From Crossiella sp. S99.2 (GTDB taxonomy: Bacteria > Actinomycetota > Actinomycetes > Mycobacteriales > Pseudonocardiaceae): a stretch of 64,000 bases of DNA. The stretch lies in assembly GCF_023094165.1 (NCBI RefSeq), contig NZ_JALMDK010000015.1, positions 183,122-247,121 of the forward strand, in the 5' to 3' direction. Positions 40,847-49,282 of this stretch are shown here, piece by piece (the stretch's first letter is position 1; every line of letters begins with the position of its first letter). The position numbers were made by a program, and so were the translations under genes. Under the pieces are notes generated by a model. The model was not told the origin of the DNA, searched no databases, and worked only from the letters and a program-made list of their open reading frames with translations.

Positions 40847-42571
40847 TCACCCAGCCTCGGGGTCGGGCACCGCGCCGTCGCGGGCCAGGAAGTCGAAGTC
40901 GCAGCCGGTGTCGGCCTGACCGATGTGCTGGGTGTAGAGCTGCCCGTAGCCGCGCCCGTAGACCGGTGGCGGAGCAGTCCAAGCAGTCCGCCTGCCATCC
41001 AGTTCCTCCTGTGGGACAAGGAGTTCCAGCGTCCGTCCCGGCACGTCCAGGCTGATCAGGTCCCCGTCCCGGACCAGTGCGAGCGGTCCGCCGACGTGAC
41101 TCTCCGGCGCGATGTGCAGCACGCAGGTGCCGTAGCTGGTCCCGCTCATCCGCGCGTCGGAGATCCGCACCATGTCCCGGACCCCTTGCCGCAGCAGGTG
41201 TTCCGGGATCGGCAGCATCCCGTGCTCCGGCATCCCCGGCCCGCCCTGGGGGCCGGCGCCGCGCAGTACCAGCACGGTCTGCCGGGTGATGCCCAGCGAT
41301 TCGTCGTTGATCCGCCGCTGCATGTCCGCGTACCCGTCGAAGACCACCGCGGGTCCGGTGTGCCGCAACAACTCCGGCTCGGCGGCAATGCTCTTGAGCA
41401 TCGCCCCGTCCGGCGCCAGGTTCCCGCGCAGCACGGCGAGCCCGCCCTCGGTGAACACCGGATTCTGTTGGGTGCGAATGACTTCCGGGTTGTACACCTC
41501 GGCGTCCCGCAGCGCGACGTCCAGGGTGCAGCCGCCCACGGTCCGCCGCTCCCGGTGGATCAGGTCGCCGAGCTGGGCCAGCAGCGCCCGCAACCCGCCC
41601 GCGTAGTAGAAGTCCTCCATCAGGAACCGCCCGGCCGGCCGGATGTCGGCCAGCACCGGCACCCCGCGCGAGGCGGTGTCGAACTCGTCCAGCCCCAGCG
41701 GGATCCCACTGCGTCCGGCCATCGCGATCAGGTGGATGACCGAGTTCGTCGACCCGCCCAGCGCCAGCACGGTGGTGATCGCGTCCTCGTAGGCCGCTTT
41801 GTCCACAATGGAGGAAGGGGTGACCTGTTGCCACACCAGCTCCACCGCCCGCCGCCCACTGGCCGCGGCCATCCGCACGTGCCCGGAGTCCACCGCCGGG
41901 ATGGAACTGGCTCCCGGCAAGGTCAGCCCCAGCACCTCGGCCACCGCGGTCATGGTGGAGGCGGTCCCCATGGTCATGCAGTGCCCAGGCGACCGGGCCA
42001 GTCCCTGCTCCAGCCCCGCCAGCTCCTCCTCGCCGATCAGTCCGGCCCGGCGATCGTCCCAGTACCGCCACATGTCACTGCCGCTGCCCAAGGTCTCGCC
42101 ACGCCAGTGCCCGCGCAGCATCGGCCCGGCCGGCACGAAGATCACCGGCAGATCGACGCTGAACGCCCCCATGAGCAACGCGGGCGTGGTCTTGTCGCAC
42201 CCGCCGAGCAGCACCGCGCCGTCCAGCGGATAGGACCGCAGCAGCTCCTCGACCTCCATCGCCAGGAGGTTGCGGTACAACATCGCGGTCGGCTTCTGGA
42301 ACGTCTCCCCGCACAGGGCGCCCGCGGGCAGTTCGACCGGGTAGCCCCCGGCCTGCCACACACCGCGTTTGACCGCCTCGGCCCGGTCCCGCAGGTGACT
42401 GTGACAGGGGTTCAGCTCACTCCAGGTGTTGATCACCCCGATGACCGGCTTGCCCAGGTGTTCCTCGGCCCCGATGCCCAGCTGCCGGGTCCGCGCCCGA
42501 TGACTGAATGACCGCAATCCCTCCCCGCCGTACCACCGGTGACTCCGCAACTCCTCGGGCCGTAACACCAT
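40847..42571 (-). CDS. IlvD/Edd-family sugar-acid dehydratase
   Basis: This 574-aa Fe-S dehydratase has the cluster cysteines in NPCHSH, GGCDKTTP and GHCMTMGTAS. VLALGGSTNSVIHL and the C-terminal SDARMSGTSYGTCVLHIAPE follow. The length and GTSYGTCVLHI motif point to L-arabonate/D-xylonate dehydratases rather than branched-chain IlvD. With the DapA-type partner it would convert a pentonate or hexonate to a keto-acid as in Weimberg/non-phosphorylative pathways. It starts at ATG 42571, 20 bp from a LacI-type palindrome. No sugar dehydrogenase or permease lies in this stretch. Confidence 0.92.
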   Translation of the reverse strand: MVLRPEELRSHRWYGGEGLRSFSHRARTRQLGIGAEEHLGKPVIGVINTWSELNPCHSHLRDRAEAVKRGVWQAGGYPVELPAGALCGETFQKPTAMLYRNLLAMEVEELLRSYPLDGAVLLGGCDKTTPALLMGAFSVDLPVIFVPAGPMLRGHWRGETLGSGSDMWRYWDDRRAGLIGEEELAGLEQGLARSPGHCMTMGTASTMTAVAEVLGLTLPGASSIPAVDSGHVRMAAASGRRAVELVWQQVTPSSIVDKAAYEDAITTVLALGGSTNSVIHLIAMAGRSGIPLGLDEFDTASRGVPVLADIRPAGRFLMEDFYYAGGLRALLAQLGDLIHRERRTVGGCTLDVALRDAEVYNPEVIRTQQNPVFTEGGLAVLRGNLAPDGAMLKSIAAEPELLRHTGPAVVFDGYADMQRRINDESLGITRQTVLVLRGAGPQGGPGMPEHGMLPIPEHLLRQGVRDMVRISDARMSGTSYGTCVLHIAPESHVGGPLALVRDGDLISLDVPGRTLELLVPQEELDGRRTAWTAPPPVYGRGYGQLYTQHIGQADTGCDFDFLARDGAVPDPEAG

Positions 42572-42590
42572 CGATCCCGCTCCCCAGGCT

Positions 42591-42604
42591 TGGAAACGTT
42601 TTCA
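42591..42604. promoter_or_regulatory. LacI-family operator
   Basis: TGGAAACGTTTTCA is a near-perfect palindrome around the central CG typical of LacI/GalR operators. It lies 20 bp upstream of the dehydratase start, where binding would block transcription. No LacI regulator is encoded in the window, so the repressor must be elsewhere. Confidence 0.7.
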
Positions 42605-42677
42605 GACCCCGAGTCTCCATCGCCACCGCCACTCGGGTCAAGAAAAAGGTCGGATCTCTACCCGCGACCCCGGAGTG

Positions 42678-42803
42678 TTGGCCGAACTTGTACGCCGGGT
42701 TGGCCGTTGTGGTCGGCCGCCGCGTCAATTTGGCCCAACTGGCGTGCCACTTGGGCCAAAGTCCCGTACCAGTTGGGCCAACGTGGCGTACGAGATCGGC
42801 CAA
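42678..42803 (+). repeat. 22-nt-period intergenic repeat, locus 3 (longest)
   Basis: Six TTGGCC-type blocks are centred at 42682, 42704, 42734, 42755, 42777 and 42799, spaced 22, 30, 21, 22, 22. GTAC sits at 42690, 42766 and 42788. They fill the 370-bp gap between the divergent dehydratase and protease genes. The rest of the gap holds the LacI-type operator and the protease leader. Confidence 0.9.
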
Positions 42804-42941
42804 CACTCGGCGGGGGTCCGATGTTTCGTGGGTGGGGGTTCACCCGAACGCGAGGTTTAGACCACCTTCGTAGGTGTTTGGGGTACGCGCCCCGCCGCTA
42901 GCTTCGGCGTCCGGTATCGCCTGGTGGGTAGGAGGGGCACC

Positions 42942-45900
42942 TTGTCGAGACATCGGAAAATCATCGCGGGGTTGACCGCGATAGGCCTGGTGGCAAGCGC
43001 ATTCGCAACGGGATCGGCGGCTGCCGCGCCGGTACCGGAAGCGCGGCCCGGTCCGGATGTGCCGGTCCGCTCGGCCGAACTGACCCTGGTCACGGGGGAC
43101 ACCGTCGCCCTGGACTACTACCCCGACGGCAGGCAGGCCGCCCGGGTCAAGGGATCGGAGCAGTACCGCAGCTACACGCTGGACAAACAGGCGTATGTGG
43201 TGCCGTTCGCCGCTGAGTCGTACCTGGCCGCCGGGGTGCTGGACGAGCGGTTGTTCAACGTCACCAAGCTGGTTGAGCAGGGCTTCGACCGCCAGGGATC
43301 GTTGCCGTTGATCCTCAGCTACCCGCGGCAGGGCATGTCGATCACCGCCGCGCCGCCCGCCGGCAGTGCCCGGCAGGCCGTGCTGGCCAGTGCGAACGCC
43401 CAGGCTGTGCGGGCCGAGCGCGGCAAGATGAGTGAGTTCTGGGGCGCGCTGGCCGGACGTGGCGCGAGCCTGAACGGCGGGATCGCCAAGGTCTGGCTGG
43501 ACGGCAAGGTTCAGTCCACTTTGGACACCAGTGTGCCGCAGGTCGGCGCGCCCGCCGCCTGGCAGGCCGGGTTCGACGGGACCGGTGGCGCGGTCGCGGT
43601 GCTGGACACCGGGATTGACGACACGCACCCGGACCTGGCCGGGAAAGTGGTGGAACACAAGAACTTCAGCGACGCCCCGGATGCCGCCGACAAGCACGGG
43701 CACGGCACGCACGTCGCCTCGACCATCGCCGGGTCCGGCGCCGCCTCCGGTGGAGCCAAGAAGGGCGTCGCGCCCGGGGCGAAGTTGTTGAGCGGCAAGG
43801 TGTTGAACGACGGCGGCTCGGGCTCGGAGTCCGGGATCATCGCCGGGATGGAGTGGGCCGCGGGCAAGGCCAAGGTGGTCAGCATGAGCCTGGGCGGCGG
43901 GCCCACCGACGGCACCGACCCGATGAGTGTCGCGGTGAACCGGATTTCCGCGGACACCGGCGCGTTGTTCGTCATCGCGGCCGGCAACTCCGGGTTCGGC
44001 GGACAGGAGACCGTGTCCTCGCCGGGCGCGGCCGACTCCGCGCTGACCGTGGCCGCGGTGGACAAGCAGGACAAGCTCGCGCCGTTCTCCAGCAAGGGAC
44101 CGAGGTTCGGGGATCACGCGCTCAAGCCGGACATCGCCGCGCCGGGCGTCGCGATCAGCGCGGCCAAGGCCAACTCGGCCGGTGGCGAGCGGTATGTCTC
44201 GGCCAACGGGACCTCGATGGCCACCCCGCACGTGGCCGGCGCCGCCGCGATCCTGGCGCAGCGCAACCCGAAGTGGACCCCCGCACAGCTCAAGACCGCG
44301 CTGATGCAGACCGCCAAACCCCTCGATGGCATCTCCACCTACGACCAGGGCGCCGGCCGCCTGGCGGTCGGGGTGGCCGCGACCGCGCAGCAGCAGCTGC
44401 GGGCCGACGCGGGCTCGCTCAGCCTCGGGCGCTTCCTCGGGCCCTACGGCTCGGTGGACCCGGTGACCCGCAAGGTCACCTACACCAACGACGGCGGCGC
44501 CGAAGCCGTGCTGGACCTGACCGTGCAGGCCAAATCCGCCGGTGGCGCGACCGCGCCGGCCGAGGCGCTCTCGGTCAGCCCGGCCAGCCTGCAGATCCCG
44601 GCCGGTGGCTCGGCCACCGCGACCGTCACGCTCAACCCCAACGCGGGCGAGATCGGCCTCTACACCGGCGCGCTCACCGCCACCCAGCGCGGTGCCGCCA
44701 CGGTGCTGCGGACCGTGCTGGGCTTCAACAAGGACCTCCAGCACAAGGTCTCGGTGACCGCCACCGCCCGCGACGGCAAGGCCCCCGGCTACGCCTCGGT
44801 CGCGCTGTGGAACCTCGACGACGGCAAGTACCACCGGGTCAACGTGGACGCCACCGGCTCCGGCGGCGCGCTGCTGCCGCCCGGCAAGTACTTCGTCGGC
44901 AGCTTCCTCTCCACCGCCGACCCGAGCCGCAACGACACCGAGTACACCGTGGTGACCAAGGACGAGGTGGAGGTCAAGGAGGCGACCTCGATCGTGCTCG
45001 ACGGCCGTGGCGCCAAGGAGGTCCAGGCCCGCACCCCGGAGAAGACCGAACCGGTGACGCTGTCCCAGACCTGGACCAGGGCCAGTGGCCCGCGCCGGTT
45101 CACCAGTGGCTTCTTCTACGGCCGCACCGTGGACCGGATCTACGCCGTGCCCTCGGCCCCGGTCACCCGCGGCGAGTTCGAGCTGGCCAACCGGATGTGG
45201 CTGGAGACGCCGAAACTGGCCGCCCGCGTGGTGTCCCCGGACACCGTGCTGCGGCCGGATTACCTTGGCGGCGGCCAGGAACTCGGCAAGCGGATCGACG
45301 GCACCCACCGGCTGCCGGTGGTCTACGTCGGCACCGGCACCCCGGCCGAGTTCGCCGGGCGGGATGTGCGCGGCAAGATCGCGCTGATCCAGCAGTCCAA
45401 GGACATCACGCCCAACGACCAGGTGCGCAACGCGGCCAACGCCAAGGCCGGGGTGGCCGCGGTGTTCGGCTCCGGACCGGGTCGCTTCGCCGACTACACC
45501 ACCAGAAACCCGGCCATCCCCGGCCTTGAACTGTCCAATGTGGAGGGTAAGCGGCTGCTCGAACTGCTCGGCCGCGGGCCGGTGACGCTGGAACTCAAGG
45601 GCGTCTCGCACAGCCCGGTGCAGTACCACCTGGTGGCGCCGTTCGCGCAGAGCATCCCGGCGGACCTGTCCTTCGACGCCGGTCCGGCCGCGCTGGCCAC
45701 CGAGCGCACCAAGCTGCACGCGGTGCGCCCGGACCAGGTCGGCATGCTGGGCATGTTCAGCTTCCGGCCGTACGACTTCATCGCGATCAGCAGCACGACC
45801 GACCGGCGCTTCCCCTATGACCACGTGCGGTACTTCTCCGCCAACAACACCCGGTTCAACCCGCTGTTCTACGGCAGCCGGGACGGGGACAGCGTGGCGG

Positions 45901-46631
45901 GCAACGGATCCGCGCCGCTGCCGGTGGCCGGCAGCAACCGCACCGTGAACTGGTACCAGGGCCCGTTCCAGCCTGGTGTGTCCAAGGCGCTGGTCCCGGT
46001 GAGCCGGGTGGACGACAGGCTGCGGCTCAACTTCGCCGAGTACCTGGACAGCGACCCCGACCACTACCTGCGTGATCTCGGCGCGAGCACGGTGGCCAGG
46101 GTCTACCGGGACGGCGAGCAGGTCGCCGAACAACCGCACGCCCTCGGCGAACTCGCCGTCGGGGTGGCGGAGAAGGCGAACTACCGGGTCGAACTCGACA
46201 TCAACCAGGGCCGCCCCGGCTGGTCGGTGGGCACCGAGTCCTTCTCCTCGTGGAGCTTCGCCTCCGCCAGGGGAGAGGCGGGCAAGACCGTGCCGCTGCC
46301 GGTGCTCCAGGCCCGCTGGAACCTGGATCTGGACCTGGACAACGCGGCCCCGGCCGACCGGGTCTACGCGCTGAACCTCACCGCGGCCACCCAGCCGGGC
46401 GCACCCGCGGTCAAGGTCGCCGCGGTCAAGGCCGAGGTCTCCTACAACGACGGCGGCAGCTGGGAATCGGTCGACCTGCGCGCGCTCGGCTCCGAGGGCG
46501 GCTACAGCGGGGCGATCCAGCACCCGAGGAAGGCGGACAGCAGCGGTTTCGTCTCGCTGAAGGTCCAGGCCACCGACGCCGAGGGCAACTCCGTCGAGCA
46601 GACCCTGATCAGGGCCTACGCGCTGAAGTGA
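42942..46631 (+). CDS. large secreted subtilisin-like serine protease (S8)
   Basis: This 1229-aa exported protease has a Sec signal (about 1-30, ending GSAAAAP) and a propeptide to about 205. The S8 catalytic domain has Asp222 (VLDTGIDD), His254 (HGHGTHVAS) and Ser425 (GTSMATPHVAG). A long C-terminal region of about 700 residues follows with beta-sandwich-like blocks, including an Ig-like VTRKVTYTNDGGAEAVLDLTV part and a PA-like insert (RDVRGKIALIQQ). The TTG at 42942 is preferred because AGGAGGGG lies 5 nt upstream; a GTG at 42924 would place the RBS inside the gene. It ends at a strong terminator. Confidence 0.95.
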   Translation: MSRHRKIIAGLTAIGLVASAFATGSAAAAPVPEARPGPDVPVRSAELTLVTGDTVALDYYPDGRQAARVKGSEQYRSYTLDKQAYVVPFAAESYLAAGVLDERLFNVTKLVEQGFDRQGSLPLILSYPRQGMSITAAPPAGSARQAVLASANAQAVRAERGKMSEFWGALAGRGASLNGGIAKVWLDGKVQSTLDTSVPQVGAPAAWQAGFDGTGGAVAVLDTGIDDTHPDLAGKVVEHKNFSDAPDAADKHGHGTHVASTIAGSGAASGGAKKGVAPGAKLLSGKVLNDGGSGSESGIIAGMEWAAGKAKVVSMSLGGGPTDGTDPMSVAVNRISADTGALFVIAAGNSGFGGQETVSSPGAADSALTVAAVDKQDKLAPFSSKGPRFGDHALKPDIAAPGVAISAAKANSAGGERYVSANGTSMATPHVAGAAAILAQRNPKWTPAQLKTALMQTAKPLDGISTYDQGAGRLAVGVAATAQQQLRADAGSLSLGRFLGPYGSVDPVTRKVTYTNDGGAEAVLDLTVQAKSAGGATAPAEALSVSPASLQIPAGGSATATVTLNPNAGEIGLYTGALTATQRGAATVLRTVLGFNKDLQHKVSVTATARDGKAPGYASVALWNLDDGKYHRVNVDATGSGGALLPPGKYFVGSFLSTADPSRNDTEYTVVTKDEVEVKEATSIVLDGRGAKEVQARTPEKTEPVTLSQTWTRASGPRRFTSGFFYGRTVDRIYAVPSAPVTRGEFELANRMWLETPKLAARVVSPDTVLRPDYLGGGQELGKRIDGTHRLPVVYVGTGTPAEFAGRDVRGKIALIQQSKDITPNDQVRNAANAKAGVAAVFGSGPGRFADYTTRNPAIPGLELSNVEGKRLLELLGRGPVTLELKGVSHSPVQYHLVAPFAQSIPADLSFDAGPAALATERTKLHAVRPDQVGMLGMFSFRPYDFIAISSTTDRRFPYDHVRYFSANNTRFNPLFYGSRDGDSVAGNGSAPLPVAGSNRTVNWYQGPFQPGVSKALVPVSRVDDRLRLNFAEYLDSDPDHYLRDLGASTVARVYRDGEQVAEQPHALGELAVGVAEKANYRVELDINQGRPGWSVGTESFSSWSFASARGEAGKTVPLPVLQARWNLDLDLDNAAPADRVYALNLTAATQPGAPAVKVAAVKAEVSYNDGGSWESVDLRALGSEGGYSGAIQHPRKADSSGFVSLKVQATDAEGNSVEQTLIRAYALK

Positions 46632-46643
46632 GCCGATGAGCAC

Positions 46644-46678
46644 GGCAGGGGGCGGACCGCGCTGGTCCGCCCCCTGCC
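46644..46678. terminator. terminator hairpin
   Basis: GGCAGGGGGCGGACC at 46644-46658 pairs exactly with 46664-46678 around GCGCT. It ends the protease gene and the convergent anti-sigma gene. Confidence 0.88.
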
Positions 46679-46695
46679 ACGTTCGAATCAGCCGG

Positions 46696-47376
46696 TCAGG
46701 CCGGGATGCTCACCAGGACCTTCTTGTCCAGGGTGCGCACCTCGAACTTGGCGATATCGCCCGGCTTCAGCGCCGCGCCACCGCGCATCATCAGCGGCTT
46801 CGGCGAATCGGGCACGCCGTAACCCCGGTCCGGCACCAGCCAGCTGTTCACGGTGACCTCCTGGCCGGTCTTGGACACCGCGATCAGCTCGCACGCCTCC
46901 GGCCCGCGCACGCCCTTGAGCGCCAGCACCACGTCCGAGCCCCAGCCGCGGCCCTGCACGGTCAGCTCCAGCGAGGCCCCGGTGGGCCCGGAGCCGGTCA
47001 GCTTCGGCACGCCGTCCGGGAAGGCAACCACGTTCGGGTCGGTGGCGGTGAACGTGGCGGTCAGGATCGGCCCGGCGATGATCGCGATGGTGGCGGCGGC
47101 CGCGGCCACCCAGGTGATCACCTTGCGCCTGCGGCGGCGCACCGCCAGCTCGTCCAGCAGCCTCGGCATCGGATCGGCCGCGCCGAGGGGTTCGGCCGCG
47201 GCGGCGGGCTGCTCGCGGAGTTCGTCCAGCAGGTCCGGCAGCGAGGACAAGGACTTCAGCTCGGCCTGGCAGATTTCGCAGCTGAGCAGATGCGCCTCGA
47301 ACGCCTCGGCCTCGTGCGCGTCCAGCACGCCGAGGACGTAGGCGCCCACGTCGGTGTGCTCGATCGGCGGCGTCAT
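46696..47376 (-). CDS. membrane anti-sigma factor with zinc finger
   Basis: This 226-aa protein has an N-terminal zf-HC2 motif (His29, Cys33, Cys36 in EAHLLSCEICQAEL), a single membrane helix at about 87-107 (VITWVAAAAATIAIIAGPILTATF) and an extracytoplasmic domain. It matches RskA/RsmA-type regulators that bind and hold an ECF sigma factor until a signal triggers their cleavage. Its ATG overlaps the sigma gene TGA (ATGA), so the pair is made in equal amounts. Confidence 0.93.
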   Translation of the reverse strand: MTPPIEHTDVGAYVLGVLDAHEAEAFEAHLLSCEICQAELKSLSSLPDLLDELREQPAAAAEPLGAADPMPRLLDELAVRRRRRKVITWVAAAAATIAIIAGPILTATFTATDPNVVAFPDGVPKLTGSGPTGASLELTVQGRGWGSDVVLALKGVRGPEACELIAVSKTGQEVTVNSWLVPDRGYGVPDSPKPLMMRGGAALKPGDIAKFEVRTLDKKVLVSIPA

Positions 47377-47921
47377 GACGTGACCCCCTGTTCTTCCAAA
47401 TTCCGGCGCAGTGCACGCAGCGCGTAGAACACCCGCGATTTCACGGTGCCCGGCGGGACACCCAGTACGGCGGCGGCCTCGCTGACCGAGCGGTCGCGCA
47501 GATAGGTCTGCTCGACCGCCTCCCGGTGCTCGGCACTGAGACTGTCCAGGGCGCCCTTGATGACGATGCGGGAGAGGGCCTCGTCGGTCCGCGCGGGCTC
47601 CGGCATCACCTCCAGCGGGGCCGGGTCCACCTCCTGCGGCCGGATTCCCTTGCTGCGGCGAGCATCGATGACAATCCGGCGCGCGACAGTGAACAACCAG
47701 GCGCGCAGCAGGTCGGGGTCGCGGTCCAGCTTCTCCGCGTGCCGCCAGGCCCGCAGCAGCGTCTCCTGCACCACGTCCTCGGACCAGTACTTGTCGTTGC
47801 CGGTGAGGCGCATGGCATGCCGCATCAGCACCTGCCCGTACTGGCGGTACAGCAGAGCGATGAGCTGACGCTCCGCCTCGTCCTCGCGCTTCTCCGGCTT
47901 GCCGAAGCGCCGTACGTTCAC
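47373..47921 (-). CDS. ECF RNA polymerase sigma factor
   Basis: This 182-aa sigma factor has region 2 (YRQYGQVLMRHAMRLTGNDKYWSEDVVQETLLRAWRH, with the -10-binding helix LFTVARRIVIDARR) and region 4 (LSAEHREAVEQTYLRDRSVSEAAAVLGVPPGTVKSRVFYALRALRR). It starts at GTG 47921 with an AAAGGCAG-type RBS. It is coupled to the anti-sigma gene by a 4-bp overlap. A promoter matching that of the divergent lipoprotein gene precedes it (47993-48020), so autoregulation is very likely. It belongs to the SigK/SigL-like ECF group. Confidence 0.95.
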   Translation of the reverse strand: MNVRRFGKPEKREDEAERQLIALLYRQYGQVLMRHAMRLTGNDKYWSEDVVQETLLRAWRHAEKLDRDPDLLRAWLFTVARRIVIDARRSKGIRPQEVDPAPLEVMPEPARTDEALSRIVIKGALDSLSAEHREAVEQTYLRDRSVSEAAAVLGVPPGTVKSRVFYALRALRRNLEEQGVTS

Positions 47922-47992
47922 CGCGCTGCCTTTCGTCGCCGCATCATCTGGCCTCGCTCCTTTGCGCTGCTCACAGGGCGTCCTTCCCGTGG

Positions 47993-48020
47993 GATACGAG
48001 GAGCCCGCTGGTCCGGTTCA
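47993..48020 (-). promoter_or_regulatory. ECF promoter of the sigma gene
   Basis: On the minus strand TGAACC (48020-48015) is followed after 16 nt by CGTATCCCACGG (from 47998). Both elements recur, with a 17-nt spacer, before the divergent lipoprotein gene. This shared pattern is the predicted recognition sequence of this ECF sigma. Confidence 0.8.
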
Positions 48021-48066
48021 GGATTCCAGGGTGATCCTGGGCATTTGTTTTTTTCTGCGCCGGGAC

Positions 48067-48095
48067 TGAACCCGGGCCGGTGACCTCCGCGTATC
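48067..48095 (+). promoter_or_regulatory. ECF promoter of the lipoprotein gene
   Basis: TGAACC at 48067-48072, a 17-nt spacer, then CGTATCCCACGG from 48090. It equals the sigma-gene promoter on the other strand. The gene start is 48151, leaving a leader of about 48 nt. Confidence 0.8.
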
Positions 48096-48150
48096 CCACG
48101 GCATCCGGAGCTGAGCACAACGACCGAAACCTTGTGGAGAGGGAGAGACC

Positions 48151-49101
48151 GTGCAGACTCGACGCGCTCGCACCATGATCCTGGCCGTTTCCGCTGTGTC
48201 CACCGTGCTGTTCGCCGGAGCCTGTGGGTCCGGAGTGGACAGTGCCGCTCCGCAGGTCCAGCCGCCGGCGCCACAGCGTTCCAGCACCAGTGAGGCCCCG
48301 GCCCCCGCCGCGCTGAACGTCGCCAACACGGCGCAGTTCGGCAATATCGTCACCGATGCCAACGGGAAGACCCTGTATCGCTTCGACAAGGACACCGCCA
48401 AGCCCTCGAAATCCAACTGCGCGGCCAAGTGCCTGGAGGCCTGGCCGCCGGCGCTGGTCGAGGGGCAGCCTACGGTGCAGGGCGTTGACCAGGCGCTGGT
48501 GGGGTCGATCAAGCGGGATGACGGCACCGAGCAGCTCACCCTGGGCGGCTGGCCGCTCTACACCTTCGCCAAGGACACCGGGCCCGGTGAGATGAAGGGC
48601 CAGAACGTGCAGGGCACCTGGTTCATCGCGGCCCCTGACGGCAAGAAGGCCAAGGCGGCGGCCGGTGGCGGGCAGACCGCCGCGGCCACGCTGAACGTGG
48701 TGGCCTCCAGCGAGCTGGGCAACATCGTCACGGATGTGAACGGCCTGACCCTGTACCGCTTCGACAAGGACACCGCCAAGCCGTCCAAGTCCAACTGCGC
48801 GGCCAAGTGCCTGGAGGCCTGGCCGCCCGCGCTGGTCACCGGCAGCCTGCGGGTGCAGGGCGTGGACGAGGCCCTGGTCGGCTCGGTCAAGCGCCCCGAC
48901 GGCTCGGAGCAGCTGACCCTGGGCGGCTGGCCGCTGTACCGCTTCGCCCAGGACACCAAGGCAGGCGACACCAAGGGCCAGGCCGTGCAGGGCACCTGGT
49001 TCGTGTCCGCGCCCGATGGCAAGAAGGCCAAGACCACGGCCAGCGCCAGCGGCGGCACCCAGGGCGGCGGCGCGGGCGCCGGCGGCTACGGCGGCTACTG
49101 A
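48151..49101 (+). CDS. lipoprotein with two tandem PF03640-type repeats
   Basis: This 316-aa lipoprotein has a signal peptide ending in the lipobox-like FAGAC with Cys25. Two nearly identical secreted-repeat domains follow at about 53-158 and 173-288, each with NIVTDxNGxTLYRFDKDTAKPSKSNCAAKCLEAWPPAL, a GVDxALVGS(V/I)KR strand and LTLGGWPLY. A Gly/Tyr-rich tail (GGGAGAGGYGGY) ends it. These domains occur in cell-surface proteins under ECF sigma control; a redox or haem link is suggested for relatives but not shown. It starts at GTG 48151 behind GGAGAGGGAGAGACC. It is a predicted output of the divergent sigma factor. Confidence 0.93.
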   Translation: MQTRRARTMILAVSAVSTVLFAGACGSGVDSAAPQVQPPAPQRSSTSEAPAPAALNVANTAQFGNIVTDANGKTLYRFDKDTAKPSKSNCAAKCLEAWPPALVEGQPTVQGVDQALVGSIKRDDGTEQLTLGGWPLYTFAKDTGPGEMKGQNVQGTWFIAAPDGKKAKAAAGGGQTAAATLNVVASSELGNIVTDVNGLTLYRFDKDTAKPSKSNCAAKCLEAWPPALVTGSLRVQGVDEALVGSVKRPDGSEQLTLGGWPLYRFAQDTKAGDTKGQAVQGTWFVSAPDGKKAKTTASASGGTQGGGAGAGGYGGY

Positions 49102-49136
49102 CATCCCCTGATGCCGCAACGACTTCCGCACACCAA

Positions 49137-49170
49137 CACCCCCACCGGAATGCGAATCCCGGTGGGGGTG
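49137..49170 (+). terminator. terminator hairpin after lipoprotein gene
   Basis: CACCCCCACCGG at 49137-49148 pairs with CCGGTGGGGGTG at 49159-49170 and is followed by CGGTGTTT. Confidence 0.8.
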
Positions 49171-49189
49171 CGGTGTTTCCAACGCCGAG

Positions 49190-49242
49190 TTGGCCCAACT
49201 CGTACGCCGAGTTTGCCCAACTGGGCGTACCACTTGGGCCAA
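49190..49242 (+). repeat. 22-nt-period intergenic repeat, locus 4
   Basis: TTGGCCCAA, TTTGCCCAA and TTGGGCCAA are centred at 49194, 49216 and 49238, exactly 22 bp apart, with GTAC at 49202 and 49227. It lies between the convergent lipoprotein and aldo/keto reductase genes. Confidence 0.9.
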
Positions 49243-49282
49243 CTCGACGGCGGGTACGGACCGGAGGGTTCCGGTGGCCTGC

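Noticed and set aside
42840..46643. 1267-codon open frame on the minus strand opposite the S8 protease
   Set aside because: It mirrors the protease third-position bias; the protein is low-complexity Gly/Val/Arg/His-rich; the plus frame has a signal peptide and a full catalytic triad.
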